Assembly (NCBI GenBank): GCA_029204225.1
Contig: CM055102.1
Location: forward strand, 2,321,805-2,385,804
DNA from: Diphasiastrum complanatum
Lineage: Eukaryota; Streptophyta; Lycopodiopsida; Lycopodiales; Lycopodiaceae
Reading direction: 5' to 3'
Length of the DNA stretch: 64,000 nucleotides
Shown: positions 1 to 11,650 of the stretch, in pieces
How the letters are laid out: every line of letters begins with the position of its first letter
How positions within the stretch are numbered: position 1 is the first letter of the stretch
Position numbers and translations under genes: made by a program
The notes under the pieces: model-generated
The model's input: the letters and a program-made list of their open reading frames with translations, nothing else
The model's database searches: none
Told to the model about the DNA's origin: nothing

Positions 1-495
1 TTGGGCAAGAGGCCGATGGTTTAAGTGCTCGGGGGAGATGGGTGGGTGGGTTTTGCCATGTGACAAAAAAGGGCGAGGGAGTGTTAAAAAAAGATATGCT
101 CCTGTCTTTTAAAGCCTTAGTTTTTTTTTTTGGGGGGGCGGGGAGAATTTCTTTTTTGATGGGGACTTTTTTTTCTCCTTTTTTTAAAAAAAAACTTAAT
201 TTATGGGGAGCCAAAAAGCCCCTTCACTTTTTTTGTTTTATGGAGAGTGGGGGTTCACATTTTTAAGTGGATTTACATTCATATTTTTTTATGAGAGGTT
301 TACATTTAAGAAAAATTGTATGTGTGTGTGTGTGTGTGCATGCGTGGGGGAGGAGTAAATATTGATATATTTACTTTTAATGGAATGGAGGCACCCCCTT
401 GTTTATATATCTACACACACACACATTTTAACCTTCTTCATCTTTTTTAGGGGCATGGAGGGACCTCCCTCCCTCTATGGGTGGTTGGTCGGCCT

Positions 496-496
496 G

Positions 497-544
<48 letters not shown>
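496..544. repeat. (GA)n microsatellite
   Basis: About 23 uninterrupted GA units. The surrounding 1-1020 is low-complexity sequence (T runs, GT and CA tracts) in which I see no gene; the long ORFs crossing it only translate the dinucleotide repeats. Confidence 0.95.
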
Positions 545-547
<3 letters not shown>

Positions 548-640
548 GGGGCTCGTGGTAAAGAGAGAAGGAGAAAAAAGGACTCTAGACTCTATGTTTC
601 ATACAATATATCTTATCCACAAAAGGTTTTTTATATGGAG

Positions 641-832
641 ATGTGTGTGTGTGCGCGCACGCGTGCACGTGCACATGCGCGCACACACACGCACTCGTTG
701 TGTCGGGGGTCACACACACACAACGAACACGCGCACACGCACACACACACACACACAGGCACGCGCGCGCGCACACACACACACTCACACGTGTGTGGGT
801 GCATGCGTGCGTGTGTGTGCATGCACGTGTGT
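641..832. repeat. Imperfect (GT/CA)n and (GC/AC)n tract
   Basis: Alternating purine-pyrimidine sequence rich in GTGT, CACA and GCGC steps, a composition that can adopt Z-DNA. No coding meaning is apparent. Confidence 0.9.
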
Positions 833-1032
833 TCCAAATCCCCCCTCCCCCCCTATTTTTCTCTTTTTATTGTCTCTTTTACTCCCCTCACCCCAGACCT
901 CCCCATCAGAGCAAGTGAGATGCAAATAGGTCGAATTTGTGTTGGCAAGTGCCCACAAAATCTAACACTTGACCTTGTGGGTTCCAGCAATGCATATGAC
1001 AACACAAATATTACATAGATAATAGGAGCAAA

Positions 1033-1487
1033 TTAGAAGAGCTTCAGCACGTACATATGAGCACCAGATCTTAAAAGGGCAAAGCTGTTGCTGTCAAGAT
1101 TTGGCTTGGAGGAGCGAAGAGGACGCTGGAGCTTCGGTCGTCGTACCGGAATGTCTATCTCACTGTCAGAAGTCTCATCTCTATCCCTCTTTTGAAAAAA
1201 GTGCGTAATGTGGGATTCGCTATGATCCACATCCGAGGCATCCAATAAAAAAGAAAATCTCAAAGTAAACATCTCTCGTAATAATAAACCAGCACATCTC
1301 GCATCTGAGAAGGCAAGGAAAGAACCAAGTGGAGTATCTCTGTATAAGCAATGGTATTTGCCTCTGATCTCATAGTAGGCCGGACATCGAAAAATGAAAT
1401 GGAACTCATCCTCAATCTCCTATAAAGAGCAGCACTGACAAATCCGTAACGGACGAGGTGTGTCTGTGTATCTGCCTGTCTCAACAG
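1033..1487 (-). mobile_element. LINE fragment a: ORF2 C-terminus, inverted
   Basis: On the minus strand this encodes the end of a LINE ORF2: the ETGRYTDTPR stretch, the cysteine/histidine cluster (ICQCC ... DEFHFIFRCP), a REMFTLR segment and a tail containing ITHFFQKRDRD. The same order occurs in the ORF2 copies at 22.5-23.8 kb. One frameshift splits it at about 1260. It abuts fragment b head to head at about 1487, so an inversion separates the two pieces. Confidence 0.8.
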
Positions 1488-1965
1488 TGTTTCTGCGATT
1501 CAAGGATGCTTTGCTTCGTCAAAAGGTTTTGCGTAAAAGAGGCTGCCTGAAGGGGTCTACCATTTTTATGGATGAAGACTTGACGCCCATTCAATGGACT
1601 GAGAGAAAGAAAATCATCGCAAATGCTAAGGCCAATGGTTTCCGGACTCTCTTTCGAGACGGACGCCCGGTCTTGGTTAAAATTGCAGAACTTAAAATTT
1701 CAGATTCTTCTCCCTCTCCTACGTGAGAGATGTTTTGAGCTACGGCCATTTATTCCTCTTCTGCGTGAGAGATGAGTTTTCTTTACATAGCGATTTACGT
1801 TTTACGTTTTAATTTTAGTCTAGTTTTCTTTTTTTCCGGCACTGTCCCGTCCGAGTTCCATTTACTCTTTTGTACTACCTCTTCAGTCTTATATGCCTTT
1901 TGGCATGGAAAAGACATTAATAAAGCTTTCTTTCTTTCTTTCTTTCTTTCTTTCTCTCTCACCAG
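1488..1965 (+). mobile_element. LINE fragment b: ORF1 C-terminus joined to a LINE 3' end
   Basis: Positions 1488-1726 encode the C-terminal domain of LINE ORF1 (FLRFKDALLRQK, then FMDEDLTPIQW and RDGRPV), matching residues about 230-300 of the ORF1 at 18567-19475. Instead of ORF2, a 3' untranslated region of about 190 bp follows, then the family stem-loop and ACATTAATAAAG, then a (CTTT)n tail. This is either an ORF2-deleted copy or an ORF1-only derivative comparable in layout to mammalian HAL1. Confidence 0.75.
1893..1906 (+). other. LINE 3' terminal stem-loop (copy 1)
   Basis: ATGCC-TTTT-GGCAT forms a 5-bp stem with a 4-nt loop, preceded by GTCTTAT and followed six bases later by GACATTAATA. 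The same arrangement is present at 2663, 4655 and 43571 with different stem bases. It is probably the RNA element recognised by the LINE reverse transcriptase. Confidence 0.7.
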
Positions 1966-2806
<841 letters not shown>

Positions 2807-2841
2807 AAAAGCACACAAATCTATTATCTCTCTCTCTCTTG

Positions 2842-3404
2842 TCCAGATGGAGAGGTTTTCCTCTATTTACTATGTACATGATCCTGACACGCGGCGCTGT
2901 CACCTTTTTTCTGCCACTGTCTCCGGTTGCTCTATATTCAGCAGAGACATGGTGCCCTAGCTGGTTTAGAGATACTTGGAGTAATATTTCACGTTTGTAG
3001 ATCCTTATGCTTAGTCGGATGATCCGTGCAAAGCAATCAGTTCCTCATGATATCATATTGGCAGAGTTTGCCTCACCACCACAGATTGTTGAGATTATAT
3101 TTCGGATTATCTCATTCATTCATAGAGTCTCGGAGCTTGATTCATCCAGATATATTGCTGCAGCTTTCACATCCTCTCACACTCTAGCTAGTCAGCAAGT
3201 TAAGTCCTCATGGCTCAGTGCGTTTATGACCTTTGCGTAGGTGGGGTTTATCTATATCTGATCTCCTGAATGGGACACACGTATATATCTGCCAGCAGAT
3301 TTACAGAGCTTACATCAGCACAGTGTGGTCTCACCTAGATCCATCATGGGTCAAGCTTCATTTTTATCACACTCATCTTCTTCAGCTTGATGTTTCAGGA
3401 ATTT
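2842..3404 (+). mobile_element. LINE fragment d: middle of ORF2
   Basis: Encodes the post-RT part of ORF2 (SAETWCP, ILMLSRMIRAKQSVPHDIIL, FASPP, HRVSELDSSRYIAAA, HTHLLQLDVSG), colinear with 21900-22470 of the best copy. It begins immediately after a CT run and stops abruptly at about 3404, where an oppositely oriented LINE 5' end starts. Several stops (for example after SRL and in the HTLASQQ region) make it a pseudogene. Confidence 0.8.
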
Positions 3405-4597
3405 GCCTCAGCCACGAGGTCCTTACCCGCAGAAGAAGCTCCCCTAACCCTGACATTGAGGGCCTTGAGATCTCGTTTTTGATGTTCTTGAATAGATTCA
3501 GAAATAACCTGCTTAGAACCCTTGAGCACGTCGGCCCAAGAACTCTTCGATTGCTCAAGTTGCTGCTCCAAGGAGTGAACCTGTTCTTGCAGCTGCTTTG
3601 ACTTGTCTTCTGAATCTGCATTGCCGCTTCCTTCTTCTTCCCCTTCATCTGATTCCAGTTCATTCTTGAGGTAAGTAACATCAACCTCAAGAATGCCAAC
3701 TTTGCCCTGTAGGGCTAAGACCATGTTCTCCAGAGTGGAGATTTGGAATGCTTGTTTCTTGATGATCGCAAGCAAGGATGCATTGTCCTCATGAAGAGAA
3801 TCAATGATACGGGGGAAACCAGACAAAAATTCAGCTGAAAGAGATGGAGACAATGGGGGGGATGAAGATGAAGGGGTGAAAGAGGGAGAGGAGGAAGAAA
3901 GAGTAGAGGGGGTAGTGGCAGTAGGAGAAGAGGTGGAGCTTGCGAGAGTGGAGGGTAGGGGCGAGGGAGAGGAAGCAGGAGAGGGAGGGGGCAAGGTAAA
4001 GGGATTTGGAGCTGTAGTAGGGATGGCTGAGAAGACAAAGGGAGAAGGGGGAGGGGTTTTCTTCCCCTTCCAATTCACAGATTGCCAATCAGCCATAGTA
4101 CCACAGCTAGATACAGGATTAATGAGGGAAAAGGGTTAGAGGAACGGCAAAAGGACAGGCAAAAGGAAGGGCAGGGACAGGGACAGGTAGCGAGGGGGCA
4201 GCAGGAGCGGGTCAGGAGGCAAAAGGGAGGGCAGATATAGGGACAGGCACAGGTAGCGAGGAGATGGGCGGATATCGAGGGAGACAGGTAGCGATGGCAG
4301 GAGGGAGGGAGAGGTAGGGAGAGGGAGATGGGTAGGCAGCGGGACAGGTAGCGATGGCAAGAGGGGGCAGATAGCGATGGCAAATGGGAGGGACAGGTAT
4401 GGCAGATCAGGTAGCGATGGGAGGGTAGCTATGGTAGGGTAGCGATGGAGGGCCAGCGATGGCACAGTAGCGATGGAAGGCCAGTGGCAGTAGAGCAGCG
4501 AGCAGCAGCAGCAAGGCATCAGCAAGGGCGCCATCGCTGCAGGGAGCCATCGCAAGAGGGAGGAGGGAGGGAGGAGAAGGCGCGCTGCTGCCATCGC
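3405..4597 (-). mobile_element. LINE fragment e: 5' UTR and ORF1 N-terminus
   Basis: The minus-strand ORF 4096-3395 starts with MADWQSVNWKGKK, continues through a Pro/Ser/Thr-rich stretch, then a coiled coil (about residues 90-205: repeated leucine heptads, Glu/Gln-rich) and ends in the start of the RNA-binding domain (LNVRVRGASS). That order matches LINE ORF1 elsewhere in the window. The 4140-4597 region is a GC-rich leader with many copies of CCATCGCT on the sense strand. Its 5' boundary sits directly against (CT)n that follows the tail of the next LINE. Confidence 0.75.
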
Positions 4598-4598
4598 G

Positions 4599-4620
4599 AG
4601 AGAGAGAGAGAGAGAGAAAG
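4599..4620 (-). repeat. (CT)n between two LINE copies
   Basis: A short GA run on the plus strand (CT on the LINE sense strand), between the 3' tail of LINE f and the 5' end of LINE e. Confidence 0.8.
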
Positions 4621-4654
4621 AAAGAAGAAAGAAAGCTTTATTAATGTCTTTTCC

Positions 4655-4668
4655 ATGCCAAAAGGCAT
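4655..4668 (-). other. LINE 3' terminal stem-loop (copy 3)
   Basis: On the sense (minus) strand ATGCC-TTTT-GGCAT, with GTCTTAT before and GACATTAATAAAG six bases after, as in copy 1. Confidence 0.7.
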
Positions 4669-5072
4669 ATAAGACTAGTAAATGTACATGTCAAGTATGT
4701 GGTAACCATAGGAGCGTATGAAACGTCTCCAAAACAATAACAAAAGTAGCAAATCTAGAGCTCAAGCTATAAACTGAAATAGATCTGATGCTATAAGAAA
4801 CATGTGGAGCATGTATGCTACTAACAGTCATGAGTGAGGTATGACGCTATCATCTAGTCCTGTCCTACTGGTGCTGATGCTATAGAAGGATGTAATACGG
4901 CCTGTGGCATGAAGGGCCACTGGTGGTCTCTGACGTCGTCTGAGAGGATGAAGAGTCTCCTCGTGATAGGTCGAGTAGCTCGTGCTGCAACATGGGTATG
5001 TGTGGGACGCTGTCTCTGGTCTCTGTGGGCAAGTAGGTCATCATCATCATCGTCATCGTCATCAAAACGTCC

Positions 5073-8000
5073 TCAACTCCTGGAGAAGAAAGAAGTGATC
5101 TGAGGCTGAGAAACCTGACTCGGCTGGGCTGTCTGATACAAATCTTGTCGTAGTATAAACATCTCTCGTATCATGAGTGCCGCGCATCGGAAATCCTCAT
5201 AAGCTATGAGCGATCGTAAGGTGACAGGTGTGTCTCGGAACAAACAGTGGTATCTCCCTCTGATCTCGTAATATACCGGGCACCTAAAGATAAAGTGCTC
5301 CTCTGACTCACCTCCTCTAAAAAGAATAACTGGCAAATCCGCTCCTCTCTCGGGGTACCCTGGAATCTACCAGTCTCAATCGCCAACTGATGTGATGATA
5401 CACGGAGCTGTCCCAATGTAAATCTGAGGCAATGTGATAGTCTCGAGTCCAAATAATGCGGTAAGACCGGGACCCCTGCTATGTCAAGCTCAATAAAATG
5501 AGTCCAGTAGTAGCCGGGTTTCACCCCAACCTGTCGCCCCCAAGTATGGTTGAGATATGCCCGATATAAGATGCGCCTGATATACTGATGAGTACCTGAG
5601 GGGAGCTCTATAATGGAGATACCAAATGACTCAAGGAGGAAATGGGATGCCTGAGAGAACCACGATAGTCGATAGCCCTGGTCATGAAGAAAGTGAGGAG
5701 ACAAGTGTTGTCTGTGTATATCTCATATCCTCATCGGGCAAAGCCTGGATTCTCTGAATGTATGTGATAAGCTGGAACGCGGCATATATCTGAATGGGTG
5801 GAACGACAAACTATGCAAGAAGGATCTCATGTGGAACCGAGGGCTTCGCCCGAATCATACGGGCTAACATGGTGGTCTGCAATCGTGAAATGCTGGCCCA
5901 ATGTGATGAAGGGAGACCGGTGCACCATGTCTCTGCTGCATATAAGGCTGTGGGGGTGACAATAGTATCAAAGAGTCTACACTTACTGCGAACATCTCGG
6001 ATGAGCTTCCTGAAACAGAACCGCTCAAGCCGAACAAGAGAGGAATGCCCCTTCCCAAGTCCGGTGGTGGCAGCTTGCCGCATGCTGAAGGTAGGACCAG
6101 AGAAGAGTATCCCCAAATAGGTATAAGAGGAAACTACCTTTAAGGCCTGTCCATCTAGGATGAGCTCCGGCGCTGCATGAAGGCTCGAGAAGTTTTGAAG
6201 GCCATAACCTTGGTCTTCATAGTGTTCACCCCCAACCCCCATCTGGTACAAAATCCCTGTAAACAATCTAGCTGCCTCTGCAAACCCTCTCTGGTCGAGG
6301 ATACTAGTACTACATCATCCGCATAAAGGAGAATAGCAATCAGAATGGTGCCAAGTCTACAGCCACCCCCGCCACACTGTGAGATGACTCGCTCTAACTC
6401 ATCAATATACAATCCAAAGAGAACCGGTGAAAGAGAGCACCCCTGTTTCACCCCAATGGTGCTCCAAATGTGATCAGATAAGCCACTGCTATGTCGGAAA
6501 CATCCCACGACCTTCTCATAAAGAGCCATCACTGCTAAAACAATATCTGTAGAGAAACCAAGGTCACGAAGTCTCTGAATGAGCAGGTAGCGTGGTACAG
6601 AATCGAAGGCCTTCCTGAAATCTACAAAACAGCAGTAAACCCTCTCTTTCCTGTACTTAGCTTCCTCGATCAAGGCTCGAAGTGTAAAAATATGGTCAGT
6701 GGTAGAATAATGAGATCGGAAACCTGCCTGCCCCAATGCATGTAATCTCCGAGCTTCCGCCTCTGAACTCACTGCAGACTGGAGTATGGTACCATAGAGC
6801 TTCGTGAGAACATGTCCGATCATGATGGTGGGGTAATTACCAGGGATCATGGGATCACCATTTTTATGAATAGGGTGGATGATGTTGGTGCACCAGGATG
6901 AGGGGAAACCAGAGACAACGGCGGAATTGAGGAGAGTGGCTAGTGTGGGAGCAAGGAGGTCGGAAGCATGGGTTAGGAGTTCAGATTCAAGCTCTTCGAT
7001 ATCTCTTGCTTTATGGGACTTCATTCTCTTGATGGCCGTAAGTACCATGTCAGATGTGAAGAAGGTGAACTCAGAGGGGCGTGGGGAGATAGAGATGGGT
7101 GCGTCAGTGGGTATGGTATATAGTTTGGTAGCGTATTCGGTCCATATGCGAAGGTCATCCAGGAGGGGTGGTGGAGCACGAGGGATAAACTCACGCCAAA
7201 AGGCGCCTGAAGAGGAACTGAAGAGAAGATCAACAAGACGCGTTCCTTCGGAGTCATCATATATACGCTTTTTTCGGCGGAGTGTGCGACGGTAAGAGCG
7301 CCTGGCGGAGTGGAGGAGATGAGGATCGTGAGTGCGGGCATGGGTGACAAGCTGACGAAGAGAGCGACATTCAGCATCATACCACGGGGGGTGTGGGGGT
7401 CGTATCGATGAGGAGCGGGTGCCTCTACTTTTATGGGGCTTAGATGGAAAAGCTAGGGAAGTAGCGGTATGAAGAGAGGTGCTAAGAAAGGCAGCTTGAG
7501 TCTCGACTGTACTATCGCGAGGGAAGGAATGGAGCAATGAGGTTAGGAACTCCTGGTAAACTGGTGTAAAGAGAGAACTGAATGTATACTTGGGTGCCCG
7601 TGTAAGCAGGGGGTGTGAGGATGGCTGGGGAGGTGGGAGGCGGCCGATAGCGAAGGAGAGAAAGGAATGATCAGAGAGAGTGGTGGGAGATACATGAAAA
7701 TCAGATATGAGAGGTATGGAAGATGGTGATCCCATGAGATAATCCACAACGCTATGTCCACCACTGTGAGGGTGACAAGTATAACTGCCAGATTTTGGCA
7801 AACAAGTTAGGCCATTGTAAATGGCTAACTCATGGGCCTCTCCAAACTGCAATAAATGCTCACCGTAAGGGGTAGTAGGCATGAACGCGGAGCTGGTCGG
7901 TGATGTCATAGAACTCTGACTGTCGTGAAGAGGTTCGGGCATTAAAATCTCCAGTGAGGAGAATATGCCCCCGCTCTGCGAATTCGATAATATCAGGCGA

Positions 8001-8452
8001 TAAATCAAGGTAGGGTGAACCTGTGCCCTCAGCAAAGGACGAAGACTCTGGAGGAAAATAACAGGCCGCCACAAAGAGGTCCCTGTCCAACCCAATATCC
8101 TACCCAGTAATATGAATCCATATATACCGTGCATGCTGTTGTGTCTGATGAACTCAATGCTCGGATGAAAAGACTCTCTGTATAAACATGCAACACCTCC
8201 GGATCCACGACCGCTAGCTGATCTAGTCTCAAGTCTGTACACGGAATCCCATCTGTATCCTGGAAAAATAGGTAATCCTCTCTCCTGACTCTCATGAGTC
8301 TCCATAAAGAGCAGCAAATCCCTGTCAGTGATGAAATCGATCAAGTCGCCAGCAATGGAGGATGAGTGTAAACCATCACAGTTCCATACTCCAATCCGGA
8401 GATGGTGTGGGTGGGGCCCCGAGGCACTCCCAAACCCGGGGACCCCAAATCC
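5073..8452 (-). pseudogene. LINE f ORF2 (EN-RT), degenerate
   Basis: An APE-type endonuclease comes first (GVWNCDG, METHES, GSGGVACLYRES, GDFNARTSS, SDHSFL), partly in a second frame near 7860-8090. The reverse transcriptase follows (GQAGFRSHYSTTDH, CCFVDFRKAFDSVP, GVKQGCSLSPVLF, LLYADDVVLVSS). After that come the post-RT region (SYTYLGILFSGP, YAAETWC, MIRAKPSVPHEIL) and a Cys/His cluster near 5300 (EHFIFRCPVYYEIRGRYHC). The ORF breaks at about 6170, 5800 and 5340. The protein would make a chromosomal nick and copy LINE RNA at the site. The ORF2 frame is open upstream to the UAG that ends ORF1 and has no ATG near its start. Confidence 0.85.
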
Positions 8453-9109
8453 CTAGCACTGGGAGCTGCTAGGTGCGCTGTCAAGAAAACGCACTCGTCC
8501 ATCTCGGTAAATGACTCGTCTGCCAGACTCACGGGCTGCCTGAAAGGCCTTACGCCTCTCCTCTACCTGGATATATGTGAGGTCGTCGTCCATGTAGATA
8601 GTGGTACCACGTAGCTTAGCTCTGCACCGCAAAGCATCTCGACGGCTCTCGAGGGAGGTGAAACGAAGAATGAGTGTGGCTGCATCTCTAGTGGTCCTCC
8701 ATGCGGTGTCTAACCCCTCTGTCTTGTGTCCGAGAGTGATGTCGAGAAAGCGTTTAGCTTCATCCAATGCATCCTATGTATCTAGAACTCCACAAACTCT
8801 AATATTGTGGGATTTTTGGTCTCAAGATTTCTCTTCCGAGATGGTGGCTGAGATAACTGAGGAGATGGGAGCGTTGGGTTTGGTGCCCTTTTTCAAAACT
8901 GATGCCCAGGAAAGGGCCTCTTCGTGTTGCTTCTCAATCTTGGTTTCTAGCTCCCGTAGCATGTTGGTGGTGGATTCCGAAGCTGCGGCCTGTTTGATTC
9001 CGATGGATTGTTCGAGTGAGGCAACCTTGGACTGCAATAGCTTCTTCTCGTTGACCAAAGAAGTAACCGTTCCTTTCAGCTGTGAAATTTCATACCGCAA
9101 AAATTGCAA
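8453..9109 (-). pseudogene. LINE f ORF1 (coiled-coil RNA-binding protein), two stops
   Basis: The N-terminal part (from 9109) is a coiled coil (EISQLKGTVTSLVNEKKLL ...). The C-terminal part (8767-8456) has the RNA-binding/CTD signature (NIRVCGV, ILRFTSLESRRDALRCRAKL, IYMDDDLTYIQ, RRVIYRDGRVRF). Both parts are in one frame, interrupted by a TGA near 8822 and a TAG near 8770. The layout (coiled coil, then RRM-like, then CTD) is that of L1-type ORF1 proteins. ORF1 ends in TAG at 8455-8453, and ORF2 continues in the same frame. Confidence 0.75.
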
Positions 9110-9389
9110 ATCTGCCTTGAATTGATCAATCTGCCAAGATGAAAAAAGTTCAATTGATTTAGAAGGCGTATACGGAATATTCGCTGTAGACTGTGGTGCC
9201 GTGAAGGAGGAAGAGTGAGCAATGATAGTTGTGGGAAGAATAGGGTCAGAAGACAGAAGAGGAGCTGAATCAGGGGAGCAGCCATCAGAGAGGGGGGTGA
9301 GAGTTGTAGTAGGAGAGGGAGATGGGTCATCAAGGGGGTGAGGTGAAATGGCAACGAGGGGGGGGGGTGGAATGACAATGGGGTGAGGT

Positions 9390-9407
9390 GAGAGAGAGAG
9401 AGAGAGT
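9390..9407 (-). repeat. (CT)9 at the 5' edge of LINE f
   Basis: GA run on the plus strand, CT on the LINE sense strand, immediately upstream of the LINE f leader. From 9410 to 9849 I recognise nothing else. Confidence 0.75.
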
Positions 9408-9849
9408 CACAGAACCCTACGGTACCCGGATGCCAGTGTGTTGTGAGGCCTTTTCGGTTGAGATGGCAGAGCACATACCAGTTGACGTGAGTGTTTGCTC
9501 TGTATCCGTTCGCGTGCAATTTAGGCTTGTTCTGTGTTTTTCATAGTTTACTTCCATCGTGGTATATAGCTTGTAGAATGCCCTGTGCAGGATTATCATG
9601 ACACTCATGAATGTCACATTTTGAATGTCTTATCAGTAGTTATGCCAAATAGAGGAAAACGTTAAAAAAGAGAGCTTTTGGATTGGCTTCTTCAATGTGA
9701 AACAAATTCACTTCAAAGCAAACCATTCGGGCCCCTTCAATGCATTTAAGCTTGAAATTTTTTAATGGAGTTTCAACTTTCATTCTTCATATTTGGAAAA
9801 TGGGCCCCATTGAATTATGGCCATCAGATATTGGGTGCTTTGTGTGCAG

Positions 9850-10026
9850 AGGGCAAAGCTCTTGGAAGATGTCTGCAGGCACAATGAACAACATCGGAAG
9901 CAAGAGGCAGACTTTGCAGAGATGCGGCGACAGATTCGGCAGAGACACCCGGAACTGCAGACCCCCGCCCCAGCTGGCGAGGACGAGGGAACACTGCGGA
10001 TTGGAGTCAATTTCACTACGCAGTAG
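9850..10026 (+). CDS. Exon-like ORF, unidentified coiled-coil protein end
   Basis: A good splice acceptor (TTTGTGTGCAG at 9839-9849) precedes an open frame of 58 codons (RAKLLEDVCRHNEQHRKQ ... IGVNFTTQ) ending in TAG at 10024-10026. The segment is GC-rich compared with its AT-rich surroundings and its charged, helix-prone residues look like real coding sequence. I do not recognise the family. No upstream exon is visible in the retroelement-filled left flank, so this may be a last exon, a captured gene fragment or chance. Confidence 0.35.
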   Translation, partial: RAKLLEDVCRHNEQHRKQEADFAEMRRQIRQRHPELQTPAPAGEDEGTLRIGVNFTTQ

Positions 10027-10048
10027 CTGGCCATGGTCAGGGAAAGGG

Positions 10049-10066
10049 TTTAGGGTTTAGGGTTAA
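10049..10066 (+). repeat. Telomere-like repeat (TTTAGGG)2-3
   Basis: Short interstitial GGGTTTAGGG repeats; similar CCCTAAA pairs occur at about 11378, 12990-13026, 14756 and 42160. They are far too short for a telomere and are common in plant chromosomes. Confidence 0.8.
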
Positions 10067-10652
10067 CCAGGAGGCCCAGCAAGAGCAAGAGAACAATGCA
10101 CCTGACCAGGGCGAGGAGTCAGTGGAGAATTCGTAGGAATGCTAAGACTAGATAAGGTCCAGCCATATGTGGCGGACTGTTTCTATGTATTTCCCGGCAG
10201 TAAATGAGGCGGCATATAGTTAGACAGTTGTATAAAAAATAGACCCAGCCGTATGTGGCGGGATACGTAATGTTATTTTGATACATCCCTTGAATTAATA
10301 TAGTGTGTTTTTTTGTGCAACACGTGCTTGGTTTTGTGAAACGCAAGCTCTGTAGTTTTTAAATGCAATGTAGTGTATGTGTTTATAAAATGTTATGGCT
10401 AGCTTCTGTGAGTAAGTAAAAAATAAGACTCAAATACAATAGTAGCTGGTCTAGCAGCATCGGAACACAAAATCGTTCTTTTCTCCTTCAATCCTTGCTA
10501 CAATTTTATCCTATACTTAAATTGAAGCTATCTCGTTAAACCCTAGGATGCACACCAGAACTTTGCATCAACAAATTTAGGCTCCATGCCATCAAAATGT
10601 CGTGTAATGGTGTCCCATGTTATCTTGGGCATTGACACGCTTCAACCCCAAC

Positions 10653-10705
10653 CGCTCAAGACCACAAGTTTCTAGGAGACATGAATGCTCACTACAGTAC
10701 GTCCC
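10653..10705 (-). repeat. Unknown dispersed repeat, copy 1 (inverted)
   Basis: The reverse complement of a motif found again at 14108-14155 and 14520-14570 (GTAGTGAGCATTCATGTCTC, then AGAAACTTGTGGTCTT). Outside these copies, 10100-11460 is AT-rich and shows no gene I can support. Confidence 0.6.
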
Positions 10706-11464
10706 TTCTTTTCAACCTTATCAAAGGCAGTGTCCTTTGTGAAGAGTTCTCTTGCATGGGCCCAATCAACACCATTCTCAGACTATTGAGACCTCACTTA
10801 GATATTTTCAATAGTGAAGATAGCAGGTAAGTACATGCCTCACGTTAAATATTCTCAATCAGTGAAGAGGACTAGGAAGCTTGCAGGTAAGTACAAGGAA
10901 GATGCTTTGTCACTATGTTACAGAAGTTGAGCTTCTTCACTGCCTAAAGTTCTATGTGCAAAACATTCTCTAATTGACTTTCAATTACACCGTCCCTGTC
11001 ATATACCAAGCAGCTTCAATACATGTGCATAATCAAGCACATGTGTGTGCAAAATTTTGAGGCCAATGTATTGTTCTTTTGACTTCACGAGCTGGAAAAC
11101 CTCCAGTGTAAGCATCTCCCCAACCTCAAAATCATTTGCAATTTAAATGTATGTTATATAAAGACACTTACTATTTTGTCTACAACCTCGTTACATGAAA
11201 CATCTTTCATGGAGCCACATCCTACCCTAGAGTATGTTGAATCTCAATCATTATTTTTAGATATTTAGTTGTGGTTGAACTTCCACAAGTAGTTGAACTT
11301 AACACACTGGTGGCATACATGCTATAGAGAAAATAACAACCAGATAAATCGCTTAAGCAACTTTGTACTAGGAAACCCTAAACCCTGAAAGCGGCAAAGT
11401 TGAAGAGGAAACAAGCTGAAAAGGCACCAAGGCACTTACAGCTGCAATAGAAGATGAATCGGAT

Positions 11465-11650
11465 CCTGGGGAGCCATGTGATACATCCATTCCAAAGATG
11501 ACAGTGGGCTGCTGGGAGACTTTTCCCAAAGATTGCTTGAATTCCAAACTTAAGACGGAGTTGTAGCCCCCACTCCGTAGTAAAGGTTAGTGATAAGGTA
11601 ATACACAGTTTGTAAGGGACCTGTTGTAGTGAGCATTCATGTCTAGCGTT
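11465..11650 (+). repeat. Unknown dispersed repeat, copy 2
   Basis: About 185 bp matching 14302-14455 over its whole length (CATCCATTCCAAAGATGA ... TAAAGGTTAGTGATAAGGTA), followed here by the TGTAGTGAGCATTCATGTCT motif. No coding capacity, terminal repeats or tRNA-like boxes were seen; the class is unknown. Confidence 0.65.

Larger units (their letters stand above)
4621..9388 (-). mobile_element. LINE f: near full-length non-LTR retrotransposon
   Basis: A minus-strand LINE of about 4.8 kb. In order it has a leader (9388-9110), ORF1 (9109-8456), a UAG, ORF2 with endonuclease, reverse transcriptase and Cys/His domains (8452-5073), a 3' UTR, the family stem-loop (4655-4668), ATTAATAAAG and a (CTTT)n/(CT)n tail. 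The 5' edge abuts a (CT)9 run (9390-9407). Scattered frameshifts and stops indicate it is inactive. It belongs to the same superfamily as the copy at 18.2-22.8 kb but a distinct subfamily. Confidence 0.9.

Noticed and set aside
3715-4088. Extra Pro/Leu/Ser-rich minus-strand ORFs overlapping LINE e ORF1, and the plus-strand ORF 3804-4139
   Set aside because: They are other frames of the low-complexity ORF1 and leader sequence; the frame 4096-3395 carries the family motifs.
10049-10066. Chromosome end
   Set aside because: Only two to three TTTAGGG units, scattered in both orientations; interstitial telomere-like motifs.
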